DNA of 64,000 nt, from positions 806,001 to 870,000 of the forward strand of contig NZ_BMHI01000001.1 in NCBI RefSeq assembly GCF_014640635.1. The letters run 5' to 3'. This document shows positions 25,723 to 34,889 of the stretch, one piece after another. The position numbers were made by a program, and so were the translations under genes. The DNA comes from Flexivirga endophytica (GTDB lineage Bacteria; Actinomycetota; Actinomycetes; Actinomycetales; Dermatophilaceae). A model generated the notes under the pieces. It had not been told where the DNA came from, did not search any database, and worked only from the letters and a program-made list of their open reading frames with translations. The stretch's first letter is position 1; each line of letters begins with the position of its first letter.

Positions 25723-26100
25723 TCACGCGAGGAGCCGGCCGACGGCCAGTCCGAGCAAGGCCGCGAGGAGCGAGACGACCGCGGTCGCGACGGCATACCG
25801 GGATCCCTCGGACTTGCCCGTGGTCAACCACAGCCGGGCCGTCTCGACGGAGGCGGTGCTGAAGGTCGTGAAACCGCCGCAGAACCCGGTGCCCAGCGCG
25901 GCCTTGGCCGTGGGCGACAGACAGCCCGCGTGGTGCGTGAGCGCCCCGGTGAGCACGCCGAGCAGGAACGATCCGAGCACGTTGATGACGAACGTGCCCA
26001 CAGGGAACGAGCCGGTGATCCGGCGTCGCACCTCGGCATCGAGGGTGAAACGGCTCACCGCGCCGGCGCCACCGCAGAGCGCGATCAGCAACGTTGTCAT
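25723..26100 (-). CDS. fluC2: Fluoride exporter FluC (CrcB), second copy
   Basis: The protein is 125 aa with four hydrophobic segments. FluC hallmarks are GGAGAVSRF, the pore Asn in FVINVLGSFLLG and GFCGGFTTFSTASVE (Na+ site and Phe box). FluC channels are dual-topology dimers; the adjacent pair of genes could instead build a heterodimer with opposite orientations. The ATG at 26100 overlaps the preceding fluC stop by 4 bases. No fluoride riboswitch is visible in the operon leader. Confidence 0.92.
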   Translation of the reverse strand: MTTLLIALCGGAGAVSRFTLDAEVRRRITGSFPVGTFVINVLGSFLLGVLTGALTHHAGCLSPTAKAALGTGFCGGFTTFSTASVETARLWLTTGKSEGSRYAVATAVVSLLAALLGLAVGRLLA

Positions 26101-26537
26101 ACGGTTTCGCCGATGCGGACAAGTCCCTTGGCCGCGCGGATCCCGGCCCAGGCTGCGATCGCGCCGAGCAGCACGGAGCTGCCGACATACGAGATCCCTT
26201 GTGCCCACGACAATTTCGTCGTCTCCACCATGAAGGTGCTGTATGTCGTGAAGCCACCGAGCACGCCGGTGCCGATGCCCAGCCGCGCCAGTCGGCGGCC
26301 GCCGGCGTCCTCGCCGGACCGCACCAACGCCTCAAGCAGGAAGCCGAGGACGAACGCACCGCTCACATTGATCGCGAACGTCGTCCACGGCCAGGACGTC
26401 GCCGGACCGGCGAAGGCATCCTCCAGCAGCGAACGTATGGCGGTACCGATCGCTCCACCGACGAAGACGACGCCGAGCAGTGCCGGATCGCGATGGGCAT
26501 GGGCGCGTGCGGGGCGGCGGATCGGGTTCACTGCCAT
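26097..26537 (-). CDS. fluC1: Fluoride exporter FluC (CrcB), first copy
   Basis: The protein is 146 aa, with a basic N-terminal tail ([14 protein letters not shown]) before four membrane segments. Hallmarks are VGGAIGTAIRS, the pore Asn in FAINVSGAFVLGF and GVLGGFTTYSTFMVE. The start at 26537 overlaps the upstream Usp gene by 10 bases; the frame is open further upstream but antisense to real genes. The different lengths and tail charge of the two copies fit a heterodimer of opposed subunits. Confidence 0.92.
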   Translation of the reverse strand: MAVNPIRRPARAHAHRDPALLGVVFVGGAIGTAIRSLLEDAFAGPATSWPWTTFAINVSGAFVLGFLLEALVRSGEDAGGRRLARLGIGTGVLGGFTTYSTFMVETTKLSWAQGISYVGSSVLLGAIAAWAGIRAAKGLVRIGETV

Positions 26538-27064
26538 GGCAGTCCGTCCGACCAGTCGACGACCTGGAGCGGCACGACGATCACCGGACGGTGCTGGTGG
26601 TGCGAGAGCCGGACCGAGACCGATCCGCTCAGGAACTCGCGCATCGGATGTTTGCCGATCCGTGTCCCGACCACGAACCCGGCCGCATCGACCGCCCGGG
26701 CCAGGTGGGTGAGCGCCCGGTCGGGCCGCCCGGCGAGATAGTGGAAGTGCCACGGCACGCTGTCGCCTCCGAGCGTGGCACGGATCTGCTCGGTGAGGGT
26801 CTCGGCAGTCTCGCGCCATTGCTCGTCGGCGTCGTCGGGGTCCACCGGTGCGTGCCGCACGCTGCCGTCGGCGTGTTCGTCGACCACGTACCGCGATGGA
26901 TCGGCGTAGCCGAAGTGGATGGCGGGTGAACCGACCGCCCGCGCCATCGTGGCCGCCGTGAGTGCGACCAGCGGCGGCTGGTCCGGTATGACGCCCACGA
27001 CGATCGGGTGCGCGTGGAAATCGACCATCCGGTCGGGACTCGGCTGGGGTGGCTGCGGCGACAT
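26528..27064 (-). CDS. Universal-stress-protein-like protein heading the fluC operon
   Basis: The protein is 178 aa. [24 protein letters not shown] at the N-terminus and [26 protein letters not shown] at the C-terminus fit the Usp fold (strand 1 and the nucleotide-phosphate loop with final VIVVP). The middle [11 protein letters not shown] carries the usual GxR/G element. Members bind ATP or AMP and act in stress responses. It is the first gene of a Usp-fluC1-fluC2 operon, which suggests but does not prove a link to halide stress. Confidence 0.7.
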   Translation of the reverse strand: MSPQPPQPSPDRMVDFHAHPIVVGVIPDQPPLVALTAATMARAVGSPAIHFGYADPSRYVVDEHADGSVRHAPVDPDDADEQWRETAETLTEQIRATLGGDSVPWHFHYLAGRPDRALTHLARAVDAAGFVVGTRIGKHPMREFLSGSVSVRLSHHQHRPVIVVPLQVVDWSDGLPWQ

Positions 27065-27280
27065 GCGTCTGACTCTCCGGGCTGTGCGACGGGCAGCGCG
27101 ACCTACCCGTCGAACTCGACGTGGTAGGAACCATCAGCAGTATTGCGGTTCGGGACGAGCGCTGGTCGAGCACGACCCGGGCGGGATCCATCGCCCGCCC
27201 CAACCATATGGGACGAACAAGGGACGCCGCGGCTACCCCGTGGTAGGCCCGTCGGCGGATGCCGTCGATCGGCACCGGCG

Positions 27281-27286
27281 TAACGT
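27281..27286 (+). promoter_or_regulatory. -10 element for a leaderless lipB mRNA
   Basis: TAACGT is followed by seven bases and the lipB ATG at 27294. There is no Shine-Dalgarno. Confidence 0.6.
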
Positions 27287-27293
27287 TTGCGGC

Positions 27294-27923
27294 ATGCGCA
27301 TCGAACACGTCGGGTTCGACCCGGACTTCGTCGACTATCTGCACGCGTGGGACCTGCAGCGTGAGGTGCATGCACGGGTCGTCAGCGGTGAGCAGGAGGA
27401 CACGACCCTGCTGCTGGAGCACGAGCAGGTCTACACCGCCGGCAAGCGCACCGCGTGGTATGACCGGCCGACCGACGGCTCGACGGTGGTCGACGTGGAT
27501 CGCGGTGGCCGGATCACGTGGCACGGCCCGGGCCAGCTCACCGGCTACCCGATCGTGCGGTTGCCGGTGCCGTTGGACGTCGTCGGGCACGTGCGCCGGC
27601 TGGAGCAGTTGATGATCGACACCTGTGAGGACTTCGGCGTGCAGACTGTACGGGTCGAGGGACGCAGCGGAGTGTGGCTGGCGGCGAGCGACGGCAAGCC
27701 GGAGCGCAAGATCGGGGCCATCGGCGTCCGGGTAAGCCGGGACGTCACGATGCACGGCTTCGCGCTCAACTGCGACTGCGACCTGTCGTGGGCGAATGTC
27801 ATTGTGCCGTGCGGGATCTCGGACGCGGGCGTCACGTCGTTGTCCGAGGAGTTGGGCCGGGCCGTGCCGGTCGCCGAGGTTTTGCCCTACATCGAGAAGC
27901 GGTTGCCCGACATACTCGGCTGA
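27294..27923 (+). CDS. lipB: Octanoyl-[acyl-carrier-protein]:protein N-octanoyltransferase
   Basis: LipB moves octanoate from ACP to the lipoyl domains of 2-oxoacid dehydrogenases and GcvH; the sucB product in this window has two such domains. The protein is 209 aa. Motifs are [17 protein letters not shown], the catalytic Lys in [11 protein letters not shown] and catalytic Cys in [15 protein letters not shown]. The frame is open far upstream, but homologues start near MRIEHVG. The convergent FAD oxidase gene overlaps its 3' end by 37 bases. Confidence 0.95.
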   Translation: MRIEHVGFDPDFVDYLHAWDLQREVHARVVSGEQEDTTLLLEHEQVYTAGKRTAWYDRPTDGSTVVDVDRGGRITWHGPGQLTGYPIVRLPVPLDVVGHVRRLEQLMIDTCEDFGVQTVRVEGRSGVWLAASDGKPERKIGAIGVRVSRDVTMHGFALNCDCDLSWANVIVPCGISDAGVTSLSEELGRAVPVAEVLPYIEKRLPDILG

Positions 27924-29017
27924 CCTCGGAACGGGTCGTATGGCGTCAGGTCGACCTCAGGCTCGCGGCCCTCGGCGAGCGCGGCGGCGATGGAGCCGAC
28001 ATACGGCCCCATGGTGAGGCCGTGTGCACCGAGCCCGTTGGCGATGATCAGGCCGGGCAGGTCCGGGGTCGTTCCGAGCAGCGGCTTGGCGTCGGGTCCG
28101 ACCGGGCGGAAGCCGACCCTGCCTTCGAGGAATTCGGCGTCCGCCAGACCGGGCGCGACCTGCAGCGCCTCGCCGAGCACTTGGTGCAGACCCGCGACGG
28201 TGAGGCGGTGATCGAGTCCGGCGTCGGACTCGTGGGTCGCACCGACGACGATGCGATCGTCGAAGCTGAGCAGATAGTGCGCGGACATCGGCAGGATCAC
28301 GGGCCACTCCCGTGGTTCCGCGCCGGGCAGGCGCAGATGCACGATCTGGCCGCGCATCGCCGTCACGGGCGAGCGCAACCCGAGCGGTTCGAGCACGTGC
28401 GGCGCCCAGACACCCGAGGCCTCGATGACGACGTCGGCGCCGATGACCTCACCGTCGATCTCGACCGCTTCGACCGCGCTGCCGGCTCGGATCCGCGCCC
28501 GCCCGGTGACGATTCTCGCGCCGTGCTTGCGAGCCGCGGCCCACAGTGCCGCCCGCAGTTGTCGCCCGTCGAGACGGGCGGTGCCCGCAACGTGGATGGC
28601 CGGACCGTCGTGCTCCAGCAGCGGGTGCAACGCCCGGGCGGCCGATCCGGTGAGCACGTCGACCGTGCCCGCGAGTGCCGAACCGGCTGCCCGGTCACGG
28701 ACCGCGGCGAACTCGGTCTCGACGGCGGCGTCGGTGGTCAGCCGCAACGAACCCACCCGTCGGTAGCCGACGTCGGTCTGCCCGTCGTCGCTCAGTTGCC
28801 GCAGCAGCGCCGGGTAGTGCTCCGCACCCGCCGCAGCGATGTGGAACCAGTCCGGGTCCTGTTCGCGGGAGGACCACGGGGAGATGATTCCGGCTCCGGC
28901 GGAGGTGGCCCGCCCGTCGTACTCGGCGTCGATGAGTGTCACATCGGCGCCGCTGCGGGCGAGCTGGTAGGTGGCAGAAGCTCCGACGACGCCGCCGCCG
29001 ATCACCACGACTGACAT
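27887..29017 (-). CDS. FAD-dependent oxidoreductase (DAO / glycine oxidase family)
   Basis: The protein is 376 aa. The N-terminal dinucleotide-binding motif is [40 protein letters not shown] is the DAO-family FAD contact. The C-terminus has [12 protein letters not shown] and [13 protein letters not shown], then [19 protein letters not shown]-amino acids, glycine or sarcosine are the usual substrates, giving a 2-oxo acid, ammonia and H2O2. The start 29017 begins the Rossmann motif directly and has GGAG ten bases upstream. Confidence 0.87.
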   Translation of the reverse strand: MSVVVIGGGVVGASATYQLARSGADVTLIDAEYDGRATSAGAGIISPWSSREQDPDWFHIAAAGAEHYPALLRQLSDDGQTDVGYRRVGSLRLTTDAAVETEFAAVRDRAAGSALAGTVDVLTGSAARALHPLLEHDGPAIHVAGTARLDGRQLRAALWAAARKHGARIVTGRARIRAGSAVEAVEIDGEVIGADVVIEASGVWAPHVLEPLGLRSPVTAMRGQIVHLRLPGAEPREWPVILPMSAHYLLSFDDRIVVGATHESDAGLDHRLTVAGLHQVLGEALQVAPGLADAEFLEGRVGFRPVGPDAKPLLGTTPDLPGLIIANGLGAHGLTMGPYVGSIAAALAEGREPEVDLTPYDPFRGQPSMSGNRFSM

Positions 29018-29131
29018 GGACAGGCTCCGTTCGGTGGGTGCTGGGGGTTCGCCCAGCGTGGCAGATTCCACCGATCGCAGCGCCCCGTATGCTGACCACG
29101 GCCCCACACAGCATCGACGAAAGCAAGATTT

Positions 29132-31501
29132 GTGACCCTGTCCGTTCGCGCCTGTAGCGCACCCGAATTCCTCGACACGGTCCACCGGGCCGGCAAGACG
29201 GTCCCCGTCGAGCAGTCGCCCGAGTGGGCACACTACGACTCCGTACTGCCCGGACGTGAGCACTGGCGCTACCTGATCGTGGACGACGGCGACACCCCGA
29301 TGGCGGCGATCAGCCTGACGTCGTTCGCGGGCCGGTTCCTGGAGCAGCTGTGGGCCAAGCACGGCCCGATCTGGCTCGACGACGAGCGCACGCCGCAGCG
29401 CGAGCGCGAGCTGCGCGACGCCCTGTCGTCATACATCCGCAGTGAGCGGCCGTCCGCCGCCCTGCTCCGGTTGCACACCGTGCACCCGGGTGACGACCTC
29501 ACCGATCCGCTGATCGCCATCTTCTACGACCGCACGATCGTCCTCGACCTGACCAAGGACGAGGACCAACTGCTGTCCGAGATGTCGCAGAGCGGCCGGC
29601 GCAACATCCGCAAGGCGATGAAGAACGACGAACTCGTCTTCACCGACGACACGGCGATCAGCGAGCAGGAGTTCGCCGAGGTCATCTACCCGATCTTCGA
29701 GGAGACCGGTAAACGTGGCGATTTCGTGTTGCGGCCACCGGCGTTCTACTACGAGATGCTGCGCCAGCTCGGCCCGGAGGTGTGCCGCCTCTACACCGTG
29801 CGGCACCTGGGCAAGGTCGTGTCCTGGGCGCTCGTCACCGTGTATGACGGCGAGGTCGACTACTACTTCGCGGCGTCGTCGGCCGAGGCGCGCAAGCTGC
29901 TGGCGGCATACCTGATGGCCTGGGGCACGATGCGTGCGACCAAGGCGGAGGGTGCGACGTTCTTCGACTTCCTGGGTTGCGGCTCGGACCGCTCGCCCTA
30001 CCTGGACACGCTCAACGAGTTCAAGCTCGCGTTCGCCAAGAAGGGCATGATCGACGCGCCCGGACCCTGGGACGTCGTGCTGCGCCCGAATGTCCTCCGT
30101 GCCTATCACGCACAACGCAAGGCGATCGCCGGTGTCGGTCGCGCCAAGCAGACCGCGCGCGCCATCGTCGGGGGAGTGCCGCGGTCGAAGTCGGACGCGG
30201 TCGACCTCGCCGACACCGCGGCAGGCAAGCTCGCCGGGGCGGTGACCCGTGCGCCGCAGCAGCCGAGTTCGGCGCCGAAGGTGCTGCCGGTCATCCTGGA
30301 CTTCACGCTGTCCGGCTACGCGCTCGCGCGGGCGTTCCACGAGCGCTACGGCCTCACCAGTGTCGCCGTCGTGCCCTTCACGACCGGCGCGATCGCCGAC
30401 TCCTCGATCATTCACGAGATCCGCGAGGTCGGGCTCGAGGGCGTGCACGACTACGACCTGTTGCTGCGCGAGATCCGCAAGCTGGCGACCGAAAACCCTG
30501 AGCTGACAGTCATTCCGCTGACCAACCACGACGGCATCGTGCAGGCGCTGTCGGCCAAGCGCACCACGCTGGGCAAGAACGTCGTCGTGCCGCACGAGTC
30601 GCCCGAGATGCTGCGCCGGGTCTCGGACAAGAACGACTTCAACCAGCTGTGTGCGGCGGCCGGGGTCCCGACGCCACGGACAGTGGTGCTCGATTTCGCC
30701 GACGGGCGTCCGTCGGCTGCGGGCCTGGACCTGCCATGGCCGCTGATCGTGAAGCCGGCCGACTCCGGGCACTTCGCAGCATTGCGTATGCCGGGCAAGA
30801 AGAAGCTCTACCAGGTCGCCGACCAGGGCCAGCTGGACGAGTTGCTGGACCAACTGCAGGCCGCCGGGTATGACGGCAAGCTCCTGGCCCAGGAGTTCAT
30901 CCCCGGCACCGACCTGCTGTCGGTGACGCTCTACCGCGCACGCGACGGGCGGATCACGCTGGCTCGTGCGTCCGAGGTGCTGATGCAGGACCCGCGTCCG
31001 GCATACCTCGGGATTCCAGACGTGCAGGTCGTGGCGCCGCTGGACGACGCCATCGAGCTGGGCTCGAAGATCCTGACCGAGGCCGACTACCACGGCTTCG
31101 CCAACCTCGACGCGATCCGCGACCCCCGCGACGGCAAGGTCGTCTTCTTCGAGATCAACCCGCGTTACGGCCGTAACTGCTACTACGCGACGGCCTCCGG
31201 CGCCAATGTGGCCGAGCAGCTGGTCGCCGATCTCATCGACGAAAAGCCTGTCGTGGCAACCGAACTCGACGGGGAGTTGCTCTACACCACGCTGCCGGTG
31301 AAGTTCGTCGAGCAAACTCTGGGTGGCTATGCCGCCGAGCGTGTCCGAGCCTGTGCGGCCGCCGGCAGGGTCGCCGATCCGCTGCAGTATGCCGGTGAGC
31401 GCAACCCCAAGCACCGGGCCTACGCCAAGTTGGCCGCGTTGCATCACCGCAAGGCCTACCAGGGTCAGTCGGTCACCCTCAACGTCGAGGACGTGCGGTA
31501 A
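29132..31501 (+). CDS. FemX-type aminoacyltransferase fused to an ATP-grasp (D-aspartate-ligase-like) domain
   Basis: The protein is 789 aa. Residues 1-350 form a FemABX/GNAT-like transferase (VEQSPEWAHYDSV, SGRRNIRKAMKNDE, FDFLGCGSDRSPYLDTLNEFKLAF), the type that adds amino acids from aminoacyl-tRNA to the peptidoglycan precursor. After a linker, ~380-789 is an ATP-grasp ligase. Its pre-ATP domain is VLPVILDFTLSGYALARAF, the ATP-binding Lys is in PWPLIVKPADSGHFA, and the metal site is VVFFEINPRYGRNCYY. This resembles enterococcal D-aspartate ligase. A single enzyme could therefore build an L-Ser-D-Asp or D-Glu crossbridge; this is an inference. GTG start; no strong RBS. Confidence 0.85.
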   Translation: MTLSVRACSAPEFLDTVHRAGKTVPVEQSPEWAHYDSVLPGREHWRYLIVDDGDTPMAAISLTSFAGRFLEQLWAKHGPIWLDDERTPQRERELRDALSSYIRSERPSAALLRLHTVHPGDDLTDPLIAIFYDRTIVLDLTKDEDQLLSEMSQSGRRNIRKAMKNDELVFTDDTAISEQEFAEVIYPIFEETGKRGDFVLRPPAFYYEMLRQLGPEVCRLYTVRHLGKVVSWALVTVYDGEVDYYFAASSAEARKLLAAYLMAWGTMRATKAEGATFFDFLGCGSDRSPYLDTLNEFKLAFAKKGMIDAPGPWDVVLRPNVLRAYHAQRKAIAGVGRAKQTARAIVGGVPRSKSDAVDLADTAAGKLAGAVTRAPQQPSSAPKVLPVILDFTLSGYALARAFHERYGLTSVAVVPFTTGAIADSSIIHEIREVGLEGVHDYDLLLREIRKLATENPELTVIPLTNHDGIVQALSAKRTTLGKNVVVPHESPEMLRRVSDKNDFNQLCAAAGVPTPRTVVLDFADGRPSAAGLDLPWPLIVKPADSGHFAALRMPGKKKLYQVADQGQLDELLDQLQAAGYDGKLLAQEFIPGTDLLSVTLYRARDGRITLARASEVLMQDPRPAYLGIPDVQVVAPLDDAIELGSKILTEADYHGFANLDAIRDPRDGKVVFFEINPRYGRNCYYATASGANVAEQLVADLIDEKPVVATELDGELLYTTLPVKFVEQTLGGYAAERVRACAAAGRVADPLQYAGERNPKHRAYAKLAALHHRKAYQGQSVTLNVEDVR

Positions 31502-31520
31502 CGGGGCAACCTCTGCGGGC

Positions 31521-31569
31521 CAATGTTGAGGCGATCAACATTGACCGCTCGCGTGCGCGATCCGACGCT
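31521..31569 (+). promoter_or_regulatory. Citrate synthase promoter with operator-like palindrome
   Basis: CAATGTTGA (31521-31529) and TCAACATTG (31535-31543) form a perfect 9-bp inverted repeat with a 5-nt gap. It overlaps a -35 TTGACC (31541-31546). A -10-like GACGCT (31564-31569) follows at 17-base spacing and ends six bases before the ATG, so the transcript would be leaderless. A regulator covering the -35 would repress. Confidence 0.6.
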
Positions 31570-31575
31570 GTCCGT

Positions 31576-32733
31576 ATGACGACATCGATGACAGCACCTA
31601 TGGTGGCTCCGCCCGGACTGTCCGGCGTGATCGTCGCCGACACGACGATCGGCGACGTGCGGGGCGAGGAGGGCTTCTTCCACTACCGGCAGTACGACGC
31701 CACCGCGTTGGCACGCGAGCGGTCCTTCGAAGAGGTCTGGCACCTGTTGATCCGCGGCACGTTGCCGAACGACACCGAGTTGTCCGCCTGGACCCGTCTC
31801 ACCGCCGAAGCGGCAACGATCCCGGACGATCTCGCCTACGGGCTGCTCGAGGTGATGCACGCATCCGCCGGAAACGAGCCGCTGGTGACCTTGCGGACCG
31901 CGCTCTCGGCATACGGCGCACTCGTCGGTGACGGCCCGCTGTGGGACAGCGATGAGCCCACCAAGGAGCGTGCGGCGATCCGTGACGCGGCGGTCGTGCC
32001 GTGGCTGGTGGCCACGGCACACCAACTGGCCCAGGGTGCGGGACCTCGTGCGCCCCGGCCCGAGTTGGGCCACGTCGGCAACTACTTGTGGCTGGTGACC
32101 GGCAGCGAACCCGCGCCCGAGCACATTGCCGCACTGACCCGCTATCTGATCCTCACCATTGACCACGGCTTCAACAACTCGACCTTCACGGCGCGCACCG
32201 TCGCCTCCACGGGTGCCGACCTCACTGCCTGTCTGGTCGCGGGCATCGGCGCGTTGTCGGGACCGTTGCACGGGGGTGCGCCGAGCCGCGCGCTCGACGC
32301 ACTCGACGAGATCGGCACCGCGGATCGCGCGCGGCAGTGGGCGCTGGACCAGTTGGCGTCGGGCAACCGGGTCATGGGGTTCGGCCACGCCGTCTACCGC
32401 GGGCCCGATCCACGCTCAGAGTTGTTGAAGGAGACGGCAATCGAGCTTGGCGGTGCAAGCGCCGAGCTCGCCGTGCACGTCGAGGCGAAGGTCGTCAGTG
32501 TGCTGGCCGAGGCCAAACCGGATCGGGTGCTGCGTGCCAATGTCGAGTACTACGCCGGGGTCGTCATGCAGGAGTGCGGCATACCTCGGGAGATGTTCAC
32601 GCCGACGTTTGCGTGCAGTCGGGTGGTCGGGTGGACCGCACACGTGTTGGAGCAGAGCCGGGACCGCAAGATCATCCGACCCTTGTCGCACTACTCCGGA
32701 CCGGAGGTCGGACGCGGCAGCTCACCGGTATAG
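31576..32733 (+). CDS. Citrate / 2-methylcitrate synthase
   Basis: The protein is 385 aa and cytoplasmic. It condenses acetyl-CoA (or propionyl-CoA) with oxaloacetate. Conserved elements are DHGFNNSTFTAR and GPLHGGAPSRAL (catalytic His), GFGHAVYRGPDPRS (oxaloacetate/CoA site) and FTPTFACSRVVGWTAHVLEQ with the substrate-binding Arg. Whether it is GltA or PrpC cannot be read from the sequence; no prpB or prpD adjoins it. The promoter carries a palindrome. Its 3' end overlaps a second, convergent citrate-synthase-like gene by 43 bases. Confidence 0.9.
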   Translation: MTTSMTAPMVAPPGLSGVIVADTTIGDVRGEEGFFHYRQYDATALARERSFEEVWHLLIRGTLPNDTELSAWTRLTAEAATIPDDLAYGLLEVMHASAGNEPLVTLRTALSAYGALVGDGPLWDSDEPTKERAAIRDAAVVPWLVATAHQLAQGAGPRAPRPELGHVGNYLWLVTGSEPAPEHIAALTRYLILTIDHGFNNSTFTARTVASTGADLTACLVAGIGALSGPLHGGAPSRALDALDEIGTADRARQWALDQLASGNRVMGFGHAVYRGPDPRSELLKETAIELGGASAELAVHVEAKVVSVLAEAKPDRVLRANVEYYAGVVMQECGIPREMFTPTFACSRVVGWTAHVLEQSRDRKIIRPLSHYSGPEVGRGSSPV

Positions 32734-33851
32734 GTGGCACGTGGCCGGAACCGCAGCGGGTGTCCTTGCTCCTCGATGCCGTGCGCCACGAAGCCGGCGA
32801 GTCGGGCGATCGAGAAGACGGTCTCGCCCGTATGACGGGGCAGCCGACATGCCAGGCTGAGCGCCGCCAGTCCCAGGTCGACGTTCGGTGCCAGTCCGGT
32901 CTGGCGGCGCATCTGAAGCGCGAAAGCATCTGTGGCAGCAGCGATCTCGTCATCGAAACCAGCGACGAGATCCAGCAGCACGGCGGCCCGCGGGTCGGTG
33001 TCGGTGTAGACGGTGTGCCCGAAGCCCGCCACCGGACCGTCGGTGGGGCGCTGCCCGTCCATCGCGGCACGCAGCACGTCGTATGCCGCGCCGGACGCCC
33101 CACCGTGGCGGACGCCACCGAGTGCCGCGACCCCGGCGGTCATGACGGCATACGGGTCCGCCCCGGTGCTGGCGGCGGCACGGGCGGCCAGGGTCGACGT
33201 CGCGAGTTCATGGTCGGCGAGCAAGCCGAGCGCAACCTCGAGGGCGCGCTCGACGGACGTCGATGGTGTCCCGGTCGCGAGACCGGCCAGCACCCGCCGA
33301 GCGACGCGGCCTTCACCTGACGCGCCGTTCCGCTGTGCGAGCGCGGTCGCCGCGGCGACGATAGACCGTCGTCCCGCGACTCGGAAATGATTGGGGGAGA
33401 GGGACTCTCGGTCAGAGTCGGACATCGCGGCCTGGCTGATCGCCCAGAGCACGATGTCTCGGGTGCCGAGTCGTTCGTTCGGCTCGGGTAGTGCGCACTC
33501 GGGCCAGTCGTCCTCGCCGGCCGGACCACCCCAGACGATCTCGGCCACAGTTTCGAACGACTCGAGGGTGGCGAGTTCGGCGACGTCATGGCCTCGATAG
33601 AGCAGGACACCGGATGGTTCGACACTGGTGACCGCGGTGTCGATCGTCAGCTCGAATCGACCGCGTCGCACTCGGCGGCGGGCGTCGACCATGGCCGCGA
33701 CCTCGTCCCGCAGGAACATCGATCCTTCGTGGCGGCTGCGACGTGAGCCGGCCGGGCGTAGCAGGCCGCGGCTGACGTAGGAGTAGACGGTCGCGATGCG
33801 GACACCGAGCAGGTCGGCCGCCTGGGCCGTCGTGATCAGCTCACCGTCCAT
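32691..33851 (-). CDS. Citrate-synthase-like protein with N-terminal helix-turn-helix
   Basis: The protein is 386 aa. The first ~60 residues are a MerR/excisionase-like winged helix (LITTAQAADLLGVRIATVYSYVSRGLLRPAGSRRSRHEGSMF). The rest is citrate synthase: GVRHGGASGAAYDVL and GFGHTVYTDTDPRAA hold the active-site His pair, and FSIARLAGFVAHGIEEQ the C-terminal region. The Asn-rich DHGFN motif is replaced (DHELATSTLAARAAAS). The DNA-binding part may make it a metabolite-sensing regulator or an enzyme with both roles. ATG 33851 has TACCGT (complement of 33859-33864) then seven bases: leaderless signature. Confidence 0.85.
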   Translation of the reverse strand: MDGELITTAQAADLLGVRIATVYSYVSRGLLRPAGSRRSRHEGSMFLRDEVAAMVDARRRVRRGRFELTIDTAVTSVEPSGVLLYRGHDVAELATLESFETVAEIVWGGPAGEDDWPECALPEPNERLGTRDIVLWAISQAAMSDSDRESLSPNHFRVAGRRSIVAAATALAQRNGASGEGRVARRVLAGLATGTPSTSVERALEVALGLLADHELATSTLAARAAASTGADPYAVMTAGVAALGGVRHGGASGAAYDVLRAAMDGQRPTDGPVAGFGHTVYTDTDPRAAVLLDLVAGFDDEIAAATDAFALQMRRQTGLAPNVDLGLAALSLACRLPRHTGETVFSIARLAGFVAHGIEEQGHPLRFRPRATYTGELPRPTSGPE

Positions 33852-33879
33852 GACAGTCACGGTAACGAGCGGACCTGCC

Positions 33880-34794
33880 TCACCCGCGCCCGGTGACGCG
33901 CGCCAGCAATCCTCGCCCGAGCAACTTCAGCATCGGCCAGGTCGGGTTGTCGACATACAACGTCATCGGATCTCCCGAATGGATCCCGGAGCCGGTCGTC
34001 TGCAGGACCTGATCCCGCAGCGCGCGTAGCTCTTCGAGCGACAGGGTGAACGAACTCTCCGAAGCATGGAAGCGCGCCCGTAGCGGTATGTCGCCGCCGT
34101 CGGCAGTGCGCTCGACGTGGCAGCCGAGCACCGTGTCGACCTCGTGCTCCTCCGCCAGCACGACCATGGCCTGCAGCGACGTCTTGGCCGCGGGGAGGTC
34201 GTCGATGTAGAGGCGTCCCGGGTAGGCGGTGTCTCCGCTGATCATGAAGCCGGCGCTCGGATCGACCGTGGTGATCGAGCGGGCGTCGTGGCCGGGCGTG
34301 GCGGTGATGAGCAGCGTGCGGTCACCCAGCTCGAACTCTGCTGTCGTCCCTGGGGTTTGGCTCAACCCGAAGAAGCCGTGCACGGTGTCCACGTCCTTGG
34401 CGACGACCATCGTGTCCGGGCGATCGGCGAACTGCGCATCGCCCTTGACGTGGTCGTAGTGCCCGTGCGTGTGTGCGACGACCAGCGGCGGACACGGGAT
34501 CTCATGAGCCTCCGCCCACTCGGTCAGCAGGGCGTCGACGGTCTCGCGCAGGGGGCAGTCGGCGGCGTCCTTCGCATCGCCGGTGTCCAGCAGCAGGGCA
34601 CGGTCGGTGCCGCAGAGCAGGTAACCGATCGGTGCTTCCGTCGACACCCGAGTCGACTGGCGCAGCGCGAAGGTCGCATCGTCGACCGCGCGGACTTGCA
34701 GCTTCACCTGCTTGGAACGCTCCTTGTCGACGCACTCCCACGGCACCTCAAGGGATTTCGTGTCCCGGAGCACTCCATCGGGCAGCATCGTCAT
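33880..34794 (-). CDS. Metallo-beta-lactamase-fold hydrolase
   Basis: The protein is 304 aa. The zinc ligands are in VVAHTHGHYDHVKG (HxHxxxH), LITATPGHDARSIT, FMISGDTAYPGRLYID and VLGCHVERT. It belongs to the glyoxalase-II-like branch; the substrate is unknown. It ends 28 bases before the HTH-citrate synthase start on the same strand, so the two may be co-transcribed. A palindrome TTTGCAAA (34804-34811) lies about ten bases upstream of its start codon; it resembles the core of corynebacterial RamB sites for acetate metabolism, but that match is weak evidence. Confidence 0.85.
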   Translation of the reverse strand: MTMLPDGVLRDTKSLEVPWECVDKERSKQVKLQVRAVDDATFALRQSTRVSTEAPIGYLLCGTDRALLLDTGDAKDAADCPLRETVDALLTEWAEAHEIPCPPLVVAHTHGHYDHVKGDAQFADRPDTMVVAKDVDTVHGFFGLSQTPGTTAEFELGDRTLLITATPGHDARSITTVDPSAGFMISGDTAYPGRLYIDDLPAAKTSLQAMVVLAEEHEVDTVLGCHVERTADGGDIPLRARFHASESSFTLSLEELRALRDQVLQTTGSGIHSGDPMTLYVDNPTWPMLKLLGRGLLARVTGRG

Positions 34795-34889
34795 ACCGGC
34801 ATCTTTGCAAACCGGCAACCTCCGCGCCCGCGAATTGGCCTGTGGACAACTTCTGCGGGGAGTTCGCCACACGTGCCACGGTTCTGTCC

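Noticed and set aside
27065-27293. Fluoride riboswitch for the fluC operon
   Set aside because: I could not find the GGCGAUGG-type pseudoknot core on the minus strand; only a covariance-model search could exclude it fully.
26538-27755. N-terminal extension of FluC1 to over 550 residues
   Set aside because: It would run antisense through lipB and out of frame through the Usp gene, and FluC proteins are about 125-150 residues.
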